NCBI RefSeq assembly: GCF_000380645.1
Contig: NZ_AQXZ01000019.1
Coordinates: 710,761-774,760, forward strand
Reading direction: 5' to 3'
Origin: Smaragdicoccus niigatensis DSM 44881 = NBRC 103563
GTDB lineage: Bacteria; Actinomycetota; Actinomycetes; Mycobacteriales; Mycobacteriaceae
DNA: 64,000 nt
Shown here: positions 62,595 through 64,000 of the stretch, piece after piece
Numbering within the stretch: position 1 is the first letter of the stretch
Layout: every line of letters starts with the position of its first letter
Program-made: the position numbers and the translations under genes
The notes under the pieces: generated by a model
What the model was told of the DNA's origin: nothing
The model's database searches: none
What the model saw: the letters and a program-made list of their open reading frames with translations, nothing else

Positions 62595-64000
62595 TCACCG
62601 TCCGATCGGAACAGGCTCGAGGATCTGGCGCCGCGACTCCGGAGCCGATGACCGCAGCGCGTCCGCAGATTCATCATCGGGCTTCGCCTGGGACTTGATC
62701 TCGGCCTTCACCCGCGCGTAGTACAGGTCGACTTCGCGTTCGATGTCTTCGGCGTCCCAGCCGAGAACCGGAGCGACCAGCTGAGCGACCTGTTCGGCAC
62801 AGTTGCTGCCGCGGTGCGCGTACTCGATCGCGATGCGCGTGCGTCGCGCGAGGACGTCCTCGAGGTGCAGCGCGCCTTCCGCGAGCGCCGCGTAGACGAT
62901 CTCGACCTGCAGGTACGACGGCGCGTCGGTGAGCGGCTGCAGCAACTCCGGTTTGTCGACCGCCAGTTCGAGGACTTCATCGATCATCGAGCCGTAGCGC
63001 TCGAGCAGATGCTTGATCCGGTACGGGTGGAGGTTGTACAGCTCGGCGAGGTGCGGCACCTGGTTGACCAGCGCGAAGTAGCCTTCGGCACCGAGCAGCG
63101 GGACCTTTTCGGTGATCGAGTCGGCAACGCGAGCCGGAATGTCTTCGACGGCCGCATCGACGGCGTCCTGGGCCATCACCCGGTACGTCGTGTACTTGCC
63201 ACCGGCGATGGCGACCAGCCCCGGCGCGACCCGAGCGACCGCGTGTTCACGCGACAGCTTCGACGTCATTTCGCTTTCTCCGGCGAGCAATGGGCGAAGT
63301 CCGGCGTAGACGCCGTCGATGTCCGTGTGCGTCAGCGGCGTCACCAGAACACGGTTGACGTGGTCGAGGATGTAGTCGATGTCCTTGCGGGTCGCGGCGG
63401 GATGCGCGAGGTCGAGATTCCAGTCCGTGTCGGTCGTGCCGATGATCCAGTGCGTCCCCCACGGGATGAGGAACAGCACCGACGTCGCGGTGCGCAGGAT
63501 GATCGCGACCTCGCTGGGAATCCGGTCGCGGGGCACGACGATGTGCACGCCTTTGGACGCACGCACGCGGAACCGCCCGCGCTGCCGCGACAGCGCCTGA
63601 ATCTCGTCGGTCCACACGCCCGTCGCGTTGATGACGACGTGTCCCCGAATCTCGGCGGTTCGGCCGTCTTCGGAGTCCCGGACCCGAACACCGCAGACGC
63701 GATCGTCCTCGCGCAGGAAGCCGACGACCTGCGTGGACGTCCGGACGATGGCGCCGTAGTACGCCGCCGTGCGGGCGACCGTCATGGTGTGGCGGGCATC
63801 GTCGACGACCGTGTCGAAGAATCGAATCGCGCCGACGAGCGCATCGCGGCGCAGTGCGGGCGCCAGACGCAAGGCGCCGCTGCGAGTCAGATGCTTGTGC
63901 CGCGGAACGGATTTCGCGCCACCCATGCGGTCGTACAGCTCCAGGCCGGCACCGACGTACGGTCGCTCCCAGCCGTAGTGGGTCAGCGGGAACAGGATCG
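62595..64000 (-). CDS. glpD: glycerol-3-phosphate dehydrogenase, 5' end outside window
   Basis: The frame is open to the window edge, and the residues there (ILFPLTHYGWERPYVGAGLELYD) read as GlpD, so the gene is cut; the start and FAD-binding N-terminus lie beyond. Visible parts: GAIRFFDTVVDDARHTMTVAR, ARTAAYYGAIV, VVINATGVWTDEI, GTHWIIGTTDTDW and the C-terminal domain (RTRIAIEYAHRGSNCAEQVAQL). It oxidises glycerol-3-phosphate at the membrane using FAD. In M. tuberculosis glpD2 (Rv3302c) occupies this position downstream of lhr-nei. Confidence 0.92.
   Translation of the reverse strand, partial: ILFPLTHYGWERPYVGAGLELYDRMGGAKSVPRHKHLTRSGALRLAPALRRDALVGAIRFFDTVVDDARHTMTVARTAAYYGAIVRTSTQVVGFLREDDRVCGVRVRDSEDGRTAEIRGHVVINATGVWTDEIQALSRQRGRFRVRASKGVHIVVPRDRIPSEVAIILRTATSVLFLIPWGTHWIIGTTDTDWNLDLAHPAATRKDIDYILDHVNRVLVTPLTHTDIDGVYAGLRPLLAGESEMTSKLSREHAVARVAPGLVAIAGGKYTTYRVMAQDAVDAAVEDIPARVADSITEKVPLLGAEGYFALVNQVPHLAELYNLHPYRIKHLLERYGSMIDEVLELAVDKPELLQPLTDAPSYLQVEIVYAALAEGALHLEDVLARRTRIAIEYAHRGSNCAEQVAQLVAPVLGWDAEDIEREVDLYYARVKAEIKSQAKPDDESADALRSSAPESRRQILEPVPIGR

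Noticed and set aside
1-64000. CRISPR array, prophage, insertion sequence or integrase
   Set aside because: No regularly spaced repeats, cas genes, phage structural genes, transposase or integrase motifs were found.

Overview
The window looks like chromosomal DNA of a high-GC, mycolic-acid-containing actinobacterium (order Mycobacteriales; a Gordonia-, Williamsia- or Rhodococcus-like organism is my best guess, but the genus cannot be fixed from sequence reading). Reasons: an AccD5/AccE5/AccA3 acyl-CoA carboxylase locus, an antigen-85-like mycolyltransferase, a WS/DGAT acyltransferase, the arabinogalactan linker genes manB-wbbL-rmlD with an adjacent LytR-CpsA-Psr protein, and many GTG/TTG starts. 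Much of the window follows the gene order of Mycobacterium tuberculosis from about Rv3264c to Rv3302c: manB, wbbL, rmlD, lcp, TIGR03089, then fadE25, purE, purK, gtrA-like, then PH-domain protein, birA, accD5, accE5, maf, sseA, accA3, then lat, lrpA, lhr, nei, glpD. Stretches that interrupt this backbone are the accessory part. No tRNA, rRNA, CRISPR array, insertion sequence or prophage was found.

Layout. 1-3.4 kb: a plus-strand operon (metallo-beta-lactamase-fold protein cut by the window start, SDR epimerase, WS/DGAT). 3.4-10.75 kb: two tandem copies of a six-gene minus-strand operon encoding small envelope proteins: three DUF6230-type single-pass proteins, two DUF6114-type small multi-pass proteins and one exported protein of no family I recognise. 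11.0-14.5 kb: a PucR-type regulator divergent from a hormone-sensitive-lipase-type esterase followed by two genes of unknown function. A 16-bp TTGT-N8-ACAA element occurs upstream of both six-gene operons and in the regulator/esterase divergent region, which suggests one regulon. 14.6-19.8 kb: cell-wall linker and sugar-nucleotide genes. 19.9-25.9 kb: fadE25, purEK, a GtrA-like protein and a two-component system. 26-27.1 kb: a DUF559 gene between two 65-bp imperfect direct repeats. 27.3-34.0 kb: a GntR-controlled operon with an AprB-like ferredoxin, a sulfonate/nitrate-type ABC importer and an AprA-like flavoprotein fused to HEAT repeats. 33.9-44.5 kb: birA and acyl-CoA carboxylase genes, a sulfurtransferase homologue without its cysteine, lysine aminotransferase and its Lrp regulator. 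44.7-50.6 kb: mycolyltransferase, then a one-module NRPS (C-A-PCP-TE) followed by a DUF6875-like gene. 50.9-58.4 kb: patatin-like lipase, enoyl-CoA hydratase, Lhr helicase, Nei-type glycosylase, a membrane protein. 58.4-64 kb: secreted metallophosphoesterase, MFS transporter with a propeller-like protein, Ddn-like protein, and glpD cut by the window end.

How genes fit together: AccA3 (biotin carboxylase plus biotin carrier), AccD5, AccE5 and BirA make and biotinylate the acyl-CoA carboxylase that feeds methyl-branched lipid and mycolate synthesis. ManB, WbbL, RmlD, the LCP protein and the mycolyltransferase build the arabinogalactan-mycolate envelope. The duplicated DUF6230/DUF6114 operons, the PucR regulator and the esterase operon form a candidate uncharacterised envelope/lipid system and are the most novel part of the window.
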